Below are positions 43,889-51,869 of a stretch of 64,000 bases of DNA, piece after piece. Under the pieces are notes generated by a model. It had not been told where the DNA came from and did not search any database. It was given only the letters and a program-made list of their open reading frames with translations. Origin of the DNA: a bacterium D16-76 (GTDB taxonomy: Bacteria; Bacillota; Clostridia; Oscillospirales; Acutalibacteraceae). The stretch is taken from positions 62,001 through 126,000 of the forward strand of contig QZEE01000001.1 in NCBI GenBank assembly GCA_009917445.1, written 5' to 3'. Within the stretch, counting starts at the first letter, position 1; the number at the start of each line of letters is the position of its first letter. Position numbers and translations under genes: made by a program.

Positions 43889-44584
43889 TTAGGCCTTGCC
43901 CTGGCCATAGTAGGCGTTGGCCCCGTGCTTGCGGTAGTAGTGCTTGTCCTGCATGGCCTGGGGGGCGGGCTGGATATGGGGGTTGAGGCGCTCGGCCCGG
44001 GCGGCCATTTTGGCTACTTCTTCCAGCACTACGGCGTTGTGCACGGCCTCTGCGCCGTCTTTACCCCAGGTGAAGGGGCCGTGGTTTTTGCACAGTACGG
44101 CGGGCATGGCTTCGTAGTCTTTGCCGGCAAAATGCTCGGTGATGGAGAGCCCAGTGTTTTTTTCATAGGCTTCCCCGATCTCCTCCTGCGTCAAGTTGCG
44201 CACGCAGGGGATTTCTCCGTACATGTAGTCGGCGTGGGTGGTGCCGTAGCAGGGGATGCCCCGGCCCGCCTGGGCCCAGCTGGTGGCCCAACTGGAATGG
44301 GTGTGCACGATGCCGCCGATTTTGGCAAAGGCTTTGTACAGTTCTATGTGGGTGGCGGTGTCGGAAGAGGGGTTGTAGCGGCCTTCGATCTTGTTGCCTT
44401 GCAGGTCCATGAGGACCATGTCTTCTGGGCAGAGCTTGTCGTAGTCTACCCCGCTGGGCTTGATGGCGAAAAGCCCTGTTTCCCGGTCGATTTCGCTGAC
44501 GTTGCCCCAGGTGAAGGTCACAAGGCCGTACTGGGGCAGCAGCATGTTGGCACGGTATACACGTTCTTTCAGTTCTTCCAGCAT
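43889..44584 (-). CDS. araD: L-ribulose-5-phosphate 4-epimerase
   Basis: This 231-residue class II aldolase-fold enzyme interconverts L-ribulose 5-phosphate and D-xylulose 5-phosphate. Zinc ligands lie in GGIVHTHSSWATSWAQ near residue 92 and in a distal LCKNHGPFTWG near 165. The family also contains UlaF/SgaE, and given the neighbours this copy probably acts in the ascorbate-type route. It begins 15 bases after the propeller gene. Confidence 0.93.
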   Translation of the reverse strand: MLEELKERVYRANMLLPQYGLVTFTWGNVSEIDRETGLFAIKPSGVDYDKLCPEDMVLMDLQGNKIEGRYNPSSDTATHIELYKAFAKIGGIVHTHSSWATSWAQAGRGIPCYGTTHADYMYGEIPCVRNLTQEEIGEAYEKNTGLSITEHFAGKDYEAMPAVLCKNHGPFTWGKDGAEAVHNAVVLEEVAKMAARAERLNPHIQPAPQAMQDKHYYRKHGANAYYGQGKA

Positions 44585-44599
44585 GGTTTCATCCCTCCA

Positions 44600-45631
44600 T
44601 CAAAAATCAGAATACAGGGCGATTTCGTCTGTCTCGCGGTTGCAGGCCAGCAAAAGGTCCTGACCGCCGATTTGGCAGCCATAGACATTGGCCGGGCCCC
44701 GGCCGTCGTCCAGGGTCTTGAAGCGGTAGGCGCCGTCTTCATAGGTAAAGGCCAGAAGGCGCCGGGCGCCCTGGCGGTGGCCGATGACGGCCGTGGGCTT
44801 ACCGGCTAAGGAGCCGCCCCATATGGCGTGGAGGAAGGGGAGCTTTTCCGGGTATTCGTATGCGGGCTGCCAGGTTTCCCCTTCTTTCCGGTAGATGCGC
44901 AGGGTGTCGCCGTGGAAGGGCGATAAGGTTATCAGCTCGTTTTCCCCGTCGCCGTCCAGATCCAGCAGGAGGGCGTCGCTGGCGGGGGTGGTTAAGAGCG
45001 TTTCTTCGGTCCAGGCTTTGCCGGGGGCTGTGGGGGGATAAAAACGGAAGATGCCGTTTTCCCCGCAGACCAGGGCGGAGTGCCCCCCGTTTTCGGTTAC
45101 CCGGCAATAGCCGTGGTTTTTCAGCACGCCTTCTTTGATGGGGGCAAGGGGCAGCTGGTTTTCTTCGTTATAGGGGGACAGGTCCTCTGGAAGCTCGCAG
45201 GCGTACACCTTGCCGGGGCTGCTCCAATCGTCTTTGTGGGCGTGGGCGGATTTTAGGGTGCAGGCGATCAGGTAGCGCCTGCCGCCTTGCTCTAAGATAT
45301 CGAACCGGTGGACAAAAGGCAGGCCGGCTATGGTGCGCACAGACCACCCCTCCCCTTCCGGCGCGGCCAGCACGATTTTGGCGTTGGCGGAATCGTTGGG
45401 GGAATAAAACTCGTGGGTAGCTAAAAAATGCCCGTCTGTGCCCGGCACCTGCACCATGGTCATGACCCCGCCGGGGCCCTCCCAGATGGTGGCTTTTTCG
45501 CGGCCTGCCGCGTCAAAGAGGATGCACCGGTCGTGCTTTTCGGCGGCTACCAGGAAGTGGGGCTCCCCTTGATACGTTAGGGGGGCTACTGAGTAGCACT
45601 TTTCCAGTTTTGCCAATACGTTTTTCTTCAT
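44600..45631 (-). CDS. Predicted beta-propeller (VCBS/FG-GAP-like) protein
   Basis: This 343-residue protein has repeated beta-rich units and a calcium-binding-type loop DLDGDGENELITL near residue 218, typical of FG-GAP/VCBS propellers. There is no signal peptide, so it is probably cytoplasmic. I do not know its function. It is embedded between the 4-epimerase and the 3-epimerase with short gaps, so a role in the same sugar pathway, perhaps binding an intermediate, is likely. The ATG at 45631 follows GGAGTG; a GTG at 45640 overlaps the binding site. Confidence 0.75.
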   Translation of the reverse strand: MKKNVLAKLEKCYSVAPLTYQGEPHFLVAAEKHDRCILFDAAGREKATIWEGPGGVMTMVQVPGTDGHFLATHEFYSPNDSANAKIVLAAPEGEGWSVRTIAGLPFVHRFDILEQGGRRYLIACTLKSAHAHKDDWSSPGKVYACELPEDLSPYNEENQLPLAPIKEGVLKNHGYCRVTENGGHSALVCGENGIFRFYPPTAPGKAWTEETLLTTPASDALLLDLDGDGENELITLSPFHGDTLRIYRKEGETWQPAYEYPEKLPFLHAIWGGSLAGKPTAVIGHRQGARRLLAFTYEDGAYRFKTLDDGRGPANVYGCQIGGQDLLLACNRETDEIALYSDF

Positions 45632-45656
45632 CTGCTTCACTCCGTTTCCCTGTTTT

Positions 45657-46523
45657 TTAAAGCGCCATGCCGGCCTGCTTCATCTTGCCGGTTACAAAGG
45701 CTTTGGCCTGGGCGATCTTCCCGGCCGCTTCCTGGACGGTTTGGGGGCGGGTATTGTCGGCCCACATCTCTAAGAGGAACATGCCTTGGTAGTCTAAATC
45801 CCGCAGGGCCTGGAAGATGCCCAGGAAGTCTACGGTGCCCTGGCCGAATTCCAGGTCGCGGAAGACGCCGGGCCTGGTTTCTTTAATGTGCAGGGCTACG
45901 GTCTCCCCTATGCCGAGGGCCAGCTCTTGGGGCACGTTGTGGGCGAAGTTGCTGAGGTTGCCGATATCGGGGTAGATTTTGAAGTAGGGCGAGGGGATTT
46001 TCTTTAAGTACCCCATGGCACGGCTGATGGTGCCCATGTAGGGCGTGTCCATAATCTCCATGGCCAGCATGACCCCGGCCCGGGAAGCCATTTGGACGGC
46101 CTGCTTCATGCCCTTGATAAAGAGGGCGTCGGTTTCTTCGTCGGCGGGCTCGTAGTACACATCGTAGGCCGCCAGCTGGATGCAGCGCACCCCCAGCTTT
46201 ACGGCCAGGCAGATGGCTTTTTCCATGATCTCCATGGCCTTTTGCCGGGTGGCTGGGTCTTTGCTGCCAAAGGGGTATTTCCGGTGGCCGCTCAGGCACA
46301 TGGTGGGCAGGGCCATGCCCTCTTGGCGCAGGAGGGCCCGCAGGGACTCGATCTCGCCCTCCGTCCAGTCCAGGCGCGCCAGGCGCTCGTCGGATTCGTC
46401 TATGGAGATCTCTATGTAGTCGAAGCCTGCCAGCTTGGCGGCTTGCAGCTTTTCTTCCCAGCTAAAGGCGTTAGGCAGGGCTTTTTCGTATATGCCCAGG
46501 GGGTTCTTTCGTATACTGTACAT
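45657..46523 (-). CDS. ulaE: L-ribulose-5-phosphate 3-epimerase UlaE
   Basis: This 288-residue TIM-barrel epimerase interconverts L-xylulose 5-phosphate and L-ribulose 5-phosphate. The start RKNPLGIYEKALP and the core AGFDYIEISIDESDERLARL match UlaE/SgaU, with metal ligands in LAMEIMDTP near residue 162, YPDIGNL near 190 and LHIKETRPG near 220. The ATG at 46523 follows AAAGGAG. That binding site lies in a 19-base tandem duplication (46526-46563), so a second copy sits further upstream. Confidence 0.92.
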   Translation of the reverse strand: MYSIRKNPLGIYEKALPNAFSWEEKLQAAKLAGFDYIEISIDESDERLARLDWTEGEIESLRALLRQEGMALPTMCLSGHRKYPFGSKDPATRQKAMEIMEKAICLAVKLGVRCIQLAAYDVYYEPADEETDALFIKGMKQAVQMASRAGVMLAMEIMDTPYMGTISRAMGYLKKIPSPYFKIYPDIGNLSNFAHNVPQELALGIGETVALHIKETRPGVFRDLEFGQGTVDFLGIFQALRDLDYQGMFLLEMWADNTRPQTVQEAAGKIAQAKAFVTGKMKQAGMAL

Positions 46524-46525
46524 GT

Positions 46526-46568
46526 GCTTGCTCCTTTGTTTACGGCTTGCTCCTTTGTTTACGGCTTG
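46526..46568. repeat. Tandem duplication carrying the ulaE ribosome binding site
   Basis: GCTTGCTCCTTTGTTTACG occurs at 46526-46544 and again at 46545-46563, followed by GCTTG. Read on the minus strand each copy contains AAAGGAG. The overlap between kinase end and ulaE leader is lengthened by one unit. Confidence 0.9.
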
Positions 46569-46570
46569 GT

Positions 46571-48043
46571 TTAGGTGGCGGGCCACAGCTGGTGGTAGGC
46601 TTTTAGGGCCCGCTGGTCCAGCTCCTGGTACATGGCGGCGTTTTCCGGGTTGGGCTTGTAGGTTGTTACGGGGTCTTGCCGGCTGATTTTTTCGTAGGCC
46701 TCCCCTACGCTGGCGTAGGCCCCCAGGGCGTGGGCCGCGACCATAAGGGCGCCCCGGGCGGTGGCGTCGGCTTTGCCGCGGCGCTGGATGGGCTGGCCGT
46801 ATATGTCGCTTTGCATCTGGTTAAAGGGGGCGCTGTTTGCCAAGCCGCCGTTTACGGTGATCTCTTTTAGGGGTACGTAGCGGGACATGGCCTTTACGCC
46901 GCGGCCCAATTCCAGGGCAATGCCCTCCAGCAGGGCTCGAAGCATATCCTGCCGCCGGGTGTGCAGGGTCACGTTATGGAATAGGCCGGTGGCGGCGGTG
47001 TTCCAGTCTGGGGTAGAGCGGCCCTGGAAATAGGGCAGGCAGAAGCAGCCGTTGGCGCCTGGGGGGGATTGGGCCACTTCCTCGTCTAGCTGGGCAGGGG
47101 TGTGGGCAGAGGGGTAGAACTCGCGCCGGAACCAGTCAAAGGCCGAGCAGCAGGTGAGGACGCTGGCTTCTAGGATATACTGGCCTTTTATGGAGGCGCA
47201 GTTGCAGAGGACGTCCTGGCCTAAGTGGGCGGGGATTTCTTCTGCCCCGGCTATAAGGTAGCCCCCTGTGCCTGCTGTGATGGACAGCGCCCCGGCCCGG
47301 ACTACCCCCTGCCCTATGGCCCCGCACTGTTGGTCGCCGCCGGCGGTGACCACGGGCAGGCCTAGGGGGAGGCCTGTAAGGGCCGCTGTTTTTCCCGTGA
47401 GGCGGCCGTGGATGGAGCCGGGCTCGGTTAAGGGGCAGAGCTTGTGCTCTTCTATGCCGAAGAGTTTTAGGAGGTCTGGGTCCCATTGGCGGGTGTGAAG
47501 GTCCATCAGCAGGGAGCGGCTGCCGTAGGTGTGGTCGGTGGAAAGGGCGCCGGTAAGGAGGTACAGGAGGTAGTCGGGCACAGCCAGGAATTTGTAGGTG
47601 TTTTGGTAGAGCTGGGGGCGTTCTTTGCGCAGCCAGGCCATTTTGGGGCCGGAAAAGACGGGATTTACCCGGGAGCCGCAGCGCTGGAATACCCAACCGT
47701 TTTCCGGCTCCCTTTCCCGGCAGAGGGCTTCTACCCGTTTATCCTGCCACATGATGGCATTGCAGAGGGGGGCCATGTCCCGGTTTACGGGTATTATGGA
47801 GGAACGCTGGGAGGTGAGGGCTATCCCCTCAAGGGGCCAGGAGGCGGCTTTCGCCGCCTGGGCGGAGGCGGACAGGGCGGTGTAAAGGGCGTTTTCCCAG
47901 TCGGCAGGGGGCTGCTCGACCCAGCCGTTTTCCAGGTAAAGGGGGCGGTATGGGATCTGCTTACAGAAAAGCTCTTGGCCGGTGTGGGTGAAGACCATGC
48001 TGCGCAGGCTGGACGTGCCTACGTCGATTACCAGGATATGCAT
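46571..48043 (-). CDS. FGGY-family carbohydrate kinase
   Basis: This 490-residue sugar kinase has the ATP-binding start VIDVGTSSLRSMVF, ITAGTGGYLIAGA near residue 258 and the C-terminal FGGY region TVNGGLANSAPFNQMQSDIY near 400. It is the first gene of the sugar operon. In the ascorbate-type route a xylulokinase-like enzyme producing L-xylulose 5-phosphate would fit, but gluconate or other substrates are possible. AAGGGAGGG precedes the ATG. Confidence 0.9.
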   Translation of the reverse strand: MHILVIDVGTSSLRSMVFTHTGQELFCKQIPYRPLYLENGWVEQPPADWENALYTALSASAQAAKAASWPLEGIALTSQRSSIIPVNRDMAPLCNAIMWQDKRVEALCREREPENGWVFQRCGSRVNPVFSGPKMAWLRKERPQLYQNTYKFLAVPDYLLYLLTGALSTDHTYGSRSLLMDLHTRQWDPDLLKLFGIEEHKLCPLTEPGSIHGRLTGKTAALTGLPLGLPVVTAGGDQQCGAIGQGVVRAGALSITAGTGGYLIAGAEEIPAHLGQDVLCNCASIKGQYILEASVLTCCSAFDWFRREFYPSAHTPAQLDEEVAQSPPGANGCFCLPYFQGRSTPDWNTAATGLFHNVTLHTRRQDMLRALLEGIALELGRGVKAMSRYVPLKEITVNGGLANSAPFNQMQSDIYGQPIQRRGKADATARGALMVAAHALGAYASVGEAYEKISRQDPVTTYKPNPENAAMYQELDQRALKAYHQLWPAT

Positions 48044-48105
48044 GTGCGGCCCTCCCTTGCACGGTTATTTCCCCTTGGGATATTCGGGGTTCAGAATCTA
48101 GGGAT

Positions 48106-48134
48106 ATTTTATCATGTTCGCCAATGGATTGCAA
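48106..48134 (-). promoter_or_regulatory. Promoter of the kinase-ulaE-araD-ulaG operon
   Basis: On the minus strand TTGCAA (48134-48129) is 17 bp from TAAAAT (48111-48106), about 60 bases before the kinase start. Confidence 0.75.
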
Positions 48135-48212
48135 GATTTTTGTGCACTATCCCGGCTTTTGTGGGCAAAATTCCCGGCAAGGCGTGGCCCTGCCGGGTGG
48201 TTGGGGGCCTGG

Positions 48213-49145
48213 TTATTGGCCATCAAAAAGAGGGGTGGAAAGGTAGCGGTCGCCGGTATCGGGCAGGAGCACGGCCAGGGTCTTGCCGGCGTAAGGGGGC
48301 TGGGCCGCCAGGGTTTTAGCCGCAAAAAGGGCCGCGCCGGAGGAAATGCCTACCAGCACGCCTTCTTTTGTGGCAAAGGCGCGGCTGGCCGAGTAGGCTT
48401 CTTCTTCGGTAACGGCGACGACCTTATCGTAGATAGAGGTGTCCAGCAAACCGGGTACAAAGCCTGCGCCAATGCCTTGCAGGCCGTGGGGGCCGGGCTG
48501 CCCGCCGGAAAGCACGGGAGAGCCGGCGGGCTCTACGGCTACGACCTGGATGCGGGGGTTTTGCTCTTTTAGGTACCGGCCTGTGCCGGTGATGGTGCCG
48601 CCGCTGCCTACGCCAGCTATAAAAACGTCGATTTTTTGGCCGGACTGTTCCCAGAGCTCGGGGCCGGTGGTCTCGTAATGGGCCTGGGCGTTGGCGGGGT
48701 TTTCGAACTGGCCGGCCAGGATGCTGCCGGGATTCTCCTTTTGCAGCTGCTCCGCTTTGGCGATGGCCCCGGCCATGCCCTGGGCCCCGGGGGTCAGGAC
48801 AATTTGGGCGCCGTAGGCTTTTAATAGGGCGCGGCGTTCGGCGCTCATGGTGTCTGGCATGGTTAGCAGCACCCGGTAGCCTTGGGCGGCTGCTACGGCG
48901 GCCAGGCCGATGCCGGTGTTGCCGGATGTGGGCTCGATGATAAGCCCGCCGGGCTGCAGGCGGCCGCTGCGGCGGGCGTCTTCGACCATGTACAGGGCGG
49001 CGCGGTCTTTTACGCTGCCTGCGGGGTTTTGGTATTCCAGCTTGGCCAGCAAGCGGCAGCCGCCGGCGCCGCCGAGGAAACGGCTGGCTTCCAGCAGGGG
49101 GGTGTGGCCGATCAGTTCTGTTAAGCTGTGGGCGATGTGTTCCAT
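48213..49145 (-). CDS. cysK: Cysteine synthase A (O-acetylserine sulfhydrylase)
   Basis: This 310-residue PLP enzyme makes cysteine from O-acetylserine and sulfide. The PLP lysine is in NPAGSVKDRAAL near residue 40, the substrate loop is EPTSGNTGIGLA near 66, and the PLP phosphate loop is GVGSGGTITGTG near 176. AAAAGGAGGG precedes the ATG. The length matches CysK rather than cystathionine beta-synthase. Confidence 0.95.
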   Translation of the reverse strand: MEHIAHSLTELIGHTPLLEASRFLGGAGGCRLLAKLEYQNPAGSVKDRAALYMVEDARRSGRLQPGGLIIEPTSGNTGIGLAAVAAAQGYRVLLTMPDTMSAERRALLKAYGAQIVLTPGAQGMAGAIAKAEQLQKENPGSILAGQFENPANAQAHYETTGPELWEQSGQKIDVFIAGVGSGGTITGTGRYLKEQNPRIQVVAVEPAGSPVLSGGQPGPHGLQGIGAGFVPGLLDTSIYDKVVAVTEEEAYSASRAFATKEGVLVGISSGAALFAAKTLAAQPPYAGKTLAVLLPDTGDRYLSTPLFDGQ

Positions 49146-49264
49146 GAGGGTCCCTCCTTTTCCCGGCCGGGGCGGCGGGGAAATCCAGAATGCGGGGCAC
49201 GGTTTGCCCCTTTATGCTTATAGTACCCCAGCCCGCGGCAATTTGTCAATGGGCGGCCGCAAGG

Positions 49265-49352
49265 GGGAGTGTCCAACCACACGTTTTATGCCTCCGGCGG
49301 TTCAGGGGCTTTGCCCCTGAAAACCCCACAAACCCTTTTAAAAAAGGGTTTG
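49265..49352. repeat. Dispersed double-hairpin repeat, complete copy
   Basis: The head (49265-49313) matches 8350-8398 at 45 of 49 bases. It runs into a hairpin TTCAGGGGC-TTT-GCCCCTGAA (49301-49321), then CAAACCCTTTT-AA-AAAAGGGTTTG (49329-49352). It lies in the 395-base gap between cysK and the efflux operon; the rest of the gap holds the efflux promoter. Confidence 0.8.
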
Positions 49353-49456
49353 ATCTTAAAACTAATTTTTCTCCTTTTGTGGAAGGGTTCAATGGGCGCT
49401 TTTTTTGTTCATATATTTCTAAATTCTTAACAAACCGTTAAAACGGCAAAAAAGCA

Positions 49457-49485
49457 TTGCCATGGCCGGGCCGAAGAGGTATAAT
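49457..49485 (+). promoter_or_regulatory. Promoter of the efflux operon
   Basis: TTGCCA (49457-49462) is 17 bp from a consensus TATAAT (49480-49485), 55 bases before the start codon. Confidence 0.8.
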
Positions 49486-49540
49486 AATTAAAGTATACAG
49501 GAATACAGCCTATTTTGATTGCAAGGAGCCGCACTGTGCT

Positions 49541-50950
49541 ATGAAAAATAAGAAAAAGCCTCTCATTATCGTTTTAAGCTCTTTGGCCGTGCTGGCCGTG
49601 TTCGCCGTGTGTTTTTGGTTTTTCTGGCTGAAGGATTACCTGGCCGCCCAGAACGCCGCGCCGGCTTATGTGAATTCGGTGTCTTCGATTACGGGCATGA
49701 ACGCGGGCGCGGTACCCCGGTACGCGGGGGTGGTGGAGCCCCAGAAGATCACCAAGGTGAATAAGGACGAAAGCAAGACCGTGGCCCAGGTTTTGGTGAC
49801 GGAAGGGGACGAGGTACATATCGGCGACCCCTTGTTTGCTTATGACACGGACGAGATGCAGCTTTCTTTGAAGCAGGCTGAATTGGAACTAGAGGGCATT
49901 GCCAACCAGATCACCACCCTGAAAAACCACAAGACGACTTTGGAAGCCGAGAAGAAAAAGGCCAGCAGCGACGAGCAGGTCTCTTATACGGTGCAGATAC
50001 AGTCGGTGGAGCTGGAAATTAAGAACGCGGAATACAACAGCTCGGTGAAGAAGACGGAAATCGACAAGCTGAACCACTCTTTGCAGAACGCCCAGGTGCT
50101 TTCGGAAGCGGACGGGATCATTAAGGAAATCAACATGACCCCTAAGACGGACGCCACAGGCCAGCCTGCGCCTTTTATCAGCATTTTGTCTTCGGGGGAG
50201 TTCCGCATTAAGGGTACGGTGTCGGAGCTGAACATCGGCTCTATTTACGAAGGGCAGATGGTCGTAGTGCACTCCCGGGTGGACGAAGGCCAGATATGGG
50301 CCGGCACGGTGGAGAGCATTGACCGGGAACCAAGCCAGGACCAGAACAACAGCATGATGTATTATGGCGGCATGGATTCGGGGCAGCAGAGCTCGAAGTA
50401 TGATTTTTATGTGCTGCTTAACAATCCGGAGGGCCTGCTGCTGGGACAGCATGTATACATTGAGCCTGACACCGGCGAAAGCGCTGTAAGGACCGGCCTG
50501 TGGCTGCCGGCCTCTTATGTGGCCCATGACGACATTGGCAGCTTTGTATGGGCCAGGGACGAAAAGGAACGGCTGGAACGGCGCATGGTCATGCTGGGGG
50601 AATACGATTCGGACAACGACATGTATGAAATTATAAGCGGGCTTTCTACTTTGGATTATATTGCCTACCCGAGCGACAGCCTGGTGGTGGGCGGGCCTAC
50701 GACTATGGACGCCTCCCAGCAGTTTGAGGAGGGCGATATGGACCCGGGCATTGACTCCATGCTGCCGGAAGGCGGGGAAGGCTTTGTGGAAGACGGCGTC
50801 GTTGACGTGCCGGGGGGGAATATGGAGGATATCCCAGACGGCGGGGACGACGGCTTGGGGACAGATGATGTGGAAGGGGCTGCAGAACCGGTTGAGGACG
50901 GGGGCGCCCTGGCTGGGGCGGCTTCCCCTGGCGACTTGATGGTCCGATGA
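49541..50950 (+). CDS. HlyD/MacA-type efflux adaptor protein, first copy
   Basis: This 469-residue membrane-anchored adaptor has an N-terminal transmembrane helix (IIVLSSLAVLAVFAVCFWFF), a biotinyl-lipoyl-like half (VLVTEGDEVHIGDPLF), a coiled-coil hairpin (about residues 100-185) and a beta-barrel region (GTVSELNIGSIYEGQMVVVH). The last 75 residues are very acidic and glycine-rich (GEGFVEDGVVDVPGG). AAGGAG precedes the ATG at 49541. It starts the operon adaptor-ATPase-adaptor-permease, resembling YknXYZ or MacAB of Gram-positive bacteria. Confidence 0.88.
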   Translation: MKNKKKPLIIVLSSLAVLAVFAVCFWFFWLKDYLAAQNAAPAYVNSVSSITGMNAGAVPRYAGVVEPQKITKVNKDESKTVAQVLVTEGDEVHIGDPLFAYDTDEMQLSLKQAELELEGIANQITTLKNHKTTLEAEKKKASSDEQVSYTVQIQSVELEIKNAEYNSSVKKTEIDKLNHSLQNAQVLSEADGIIKEINMTPKTDATGQPAPFISILSSGEFRIKGTVSELNIGSIYEGQMVVVHSRVDEGQIWAGTVESIDREPSQDQNNSMMYYGGMDSGQQSSKYDFYVLLNNPEGLLLGQHVYIEPDTGESAVRTGLWLPASYVAHDDIGSFVWARDEKERLERRMVMLGEYDSDNDMYEIISGLSTLDYIAYPSDSLVVGGPTTMDASQQFEEGDMDPGIDSMLPEGGEGFVEDGVVDVPGGNMEDIPDGGDDGLGTDDVEGAAEPVEDGGALAGAASPGDLMVR

Positions 50951-50969
50951 TCTTACTAAGGAAAGGAAC

Positions 50970-50990
50970 GGCGCGGAGGGTTTCCGCGCC
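50970..50990 (+). promoter_or_regulatory. Intercistronic hairpin in the efflux operon
   Basis: GGCGCGGA (50970-50977) pairs perfectly with TCCGCGCC (50983-50990), between the first adaptor and the ATPase start. It has no T run. It could affect mRNA stability or ATPase translation. Confidence 0.6.
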
Positions 50991-51005
50991 CTGGTTGTGG
51001 GCCCT

Positions 51006-51869
51006 ATGATGCTGGAACTGCGGAAAATCTGTAAAACCTATTTGCAGGGGCGCATGGAGGTGCCTGTGCTTAAGAACATCTCCCTTTCGGTGGATGAGGG
51101 GGAATATTTGGCCATTATGGGGCCTTCGGGGTCGGGCAAGACTACGCTGATGAATATTATCGGGTGCTTGGACGGGCCTACCTCGGGGGAATATTGGCTG
51201 GAAGGGCAGGATATTTCCGGCTTGGGGGACGCGAAGATGTCGGAGGTGCGGCTGCACAGCATTGGCTTTGTGTTCCAGAGCTTTTACCTGCTTTCCAGGC
51301 AGTCGGCGCTGGACAACGTGGCGCTGCCCCTTTTGTATGCCGGGGTGCGCCGTCGGGAACGCCAGGACATGGCCCGGCAGGCTTTGGAGCGGGTGGGCTT
51401 GGGCGACCGCACGGATTTTAAGCCCACGCAGCTTTCCGGCGGCCAGTGCCAGAGGGTGGCCATAGCCCGGGCTATTGTGAACAGCCCAAAGATTTTGCTG
51501 GCCGACGAGCCTACCGGCGCGCTGGACACCAAGTCTGGGGAACAGATTATGGAGATTTTCCAGCGGCTGAACGATGAGGGCGTGACCATTGTGATGATCA
51601 CCCATGAGCCGGAGATTGCCGCCCACGCCAAGCGCACCCTGCACATACGGGACGGCAGCCTGGTGGACGCCAAGGGCCGGCCTTTGGCGGAAGAGGCCCC
51701 GGAAGAGGATGGCCAGGGGCCGGCAGGCAACTTTGACGCCCCTATCCCTATAGAGGTAGAGGGGCTGACGGTGGAAGACATGCTGGGCCCCCAGTCCCCG
51801 GATGCAGGCTATAGAAAGGAAGAGGGCACGCCCCATGAACAAACAGGTGAAAGCACGAGGCCAGAATAA
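51006..51869 (+). CDS. MacB-type ABC transporter ATP-binding protein
   Basis: This 287-residue ATPase energises the permease encoded two genes on. Walker A is GPSGSGKTTLMNIIGCLD near residue 39, the signature LSGGQCQRVAIARA lies near 140 and Walker B is ILLADEPTGALDTKSG near 163. These patterns are those of the MacB/LolD group. A C-terminal acidic tail of about 60 residues is unusual and is partly overlapped by the next start codon. The ATG at 51006 (or 51009) is preferred to a GTG at 50997. Confidence 0.93.
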   Translation: MMLELRKICKTYLQGRMEVPVLKNISLSVDEGEYLAIMGPSGSGKTTLMNIIGCLDGPTSGEYWLEGQDISGLGDAKMSEVRLHSIGFVFQSFYLLSRQSALDNVALPLLYAGVRRRERQDMARQALERVGLGDRTDFKPTQLSGGQCQRVAIARAIVNSPKILLADEPTGALDTKSGEQIMEIFQRLNDEGVTIVMITHEPEIAAHAKRTLHIRDGSLVDAKGRPLAEEAPEEDGQGPAGNFDAPIPIEVEGLTVEDMLGPQSPDAGYRKEEGTPHEQTGESTRPE

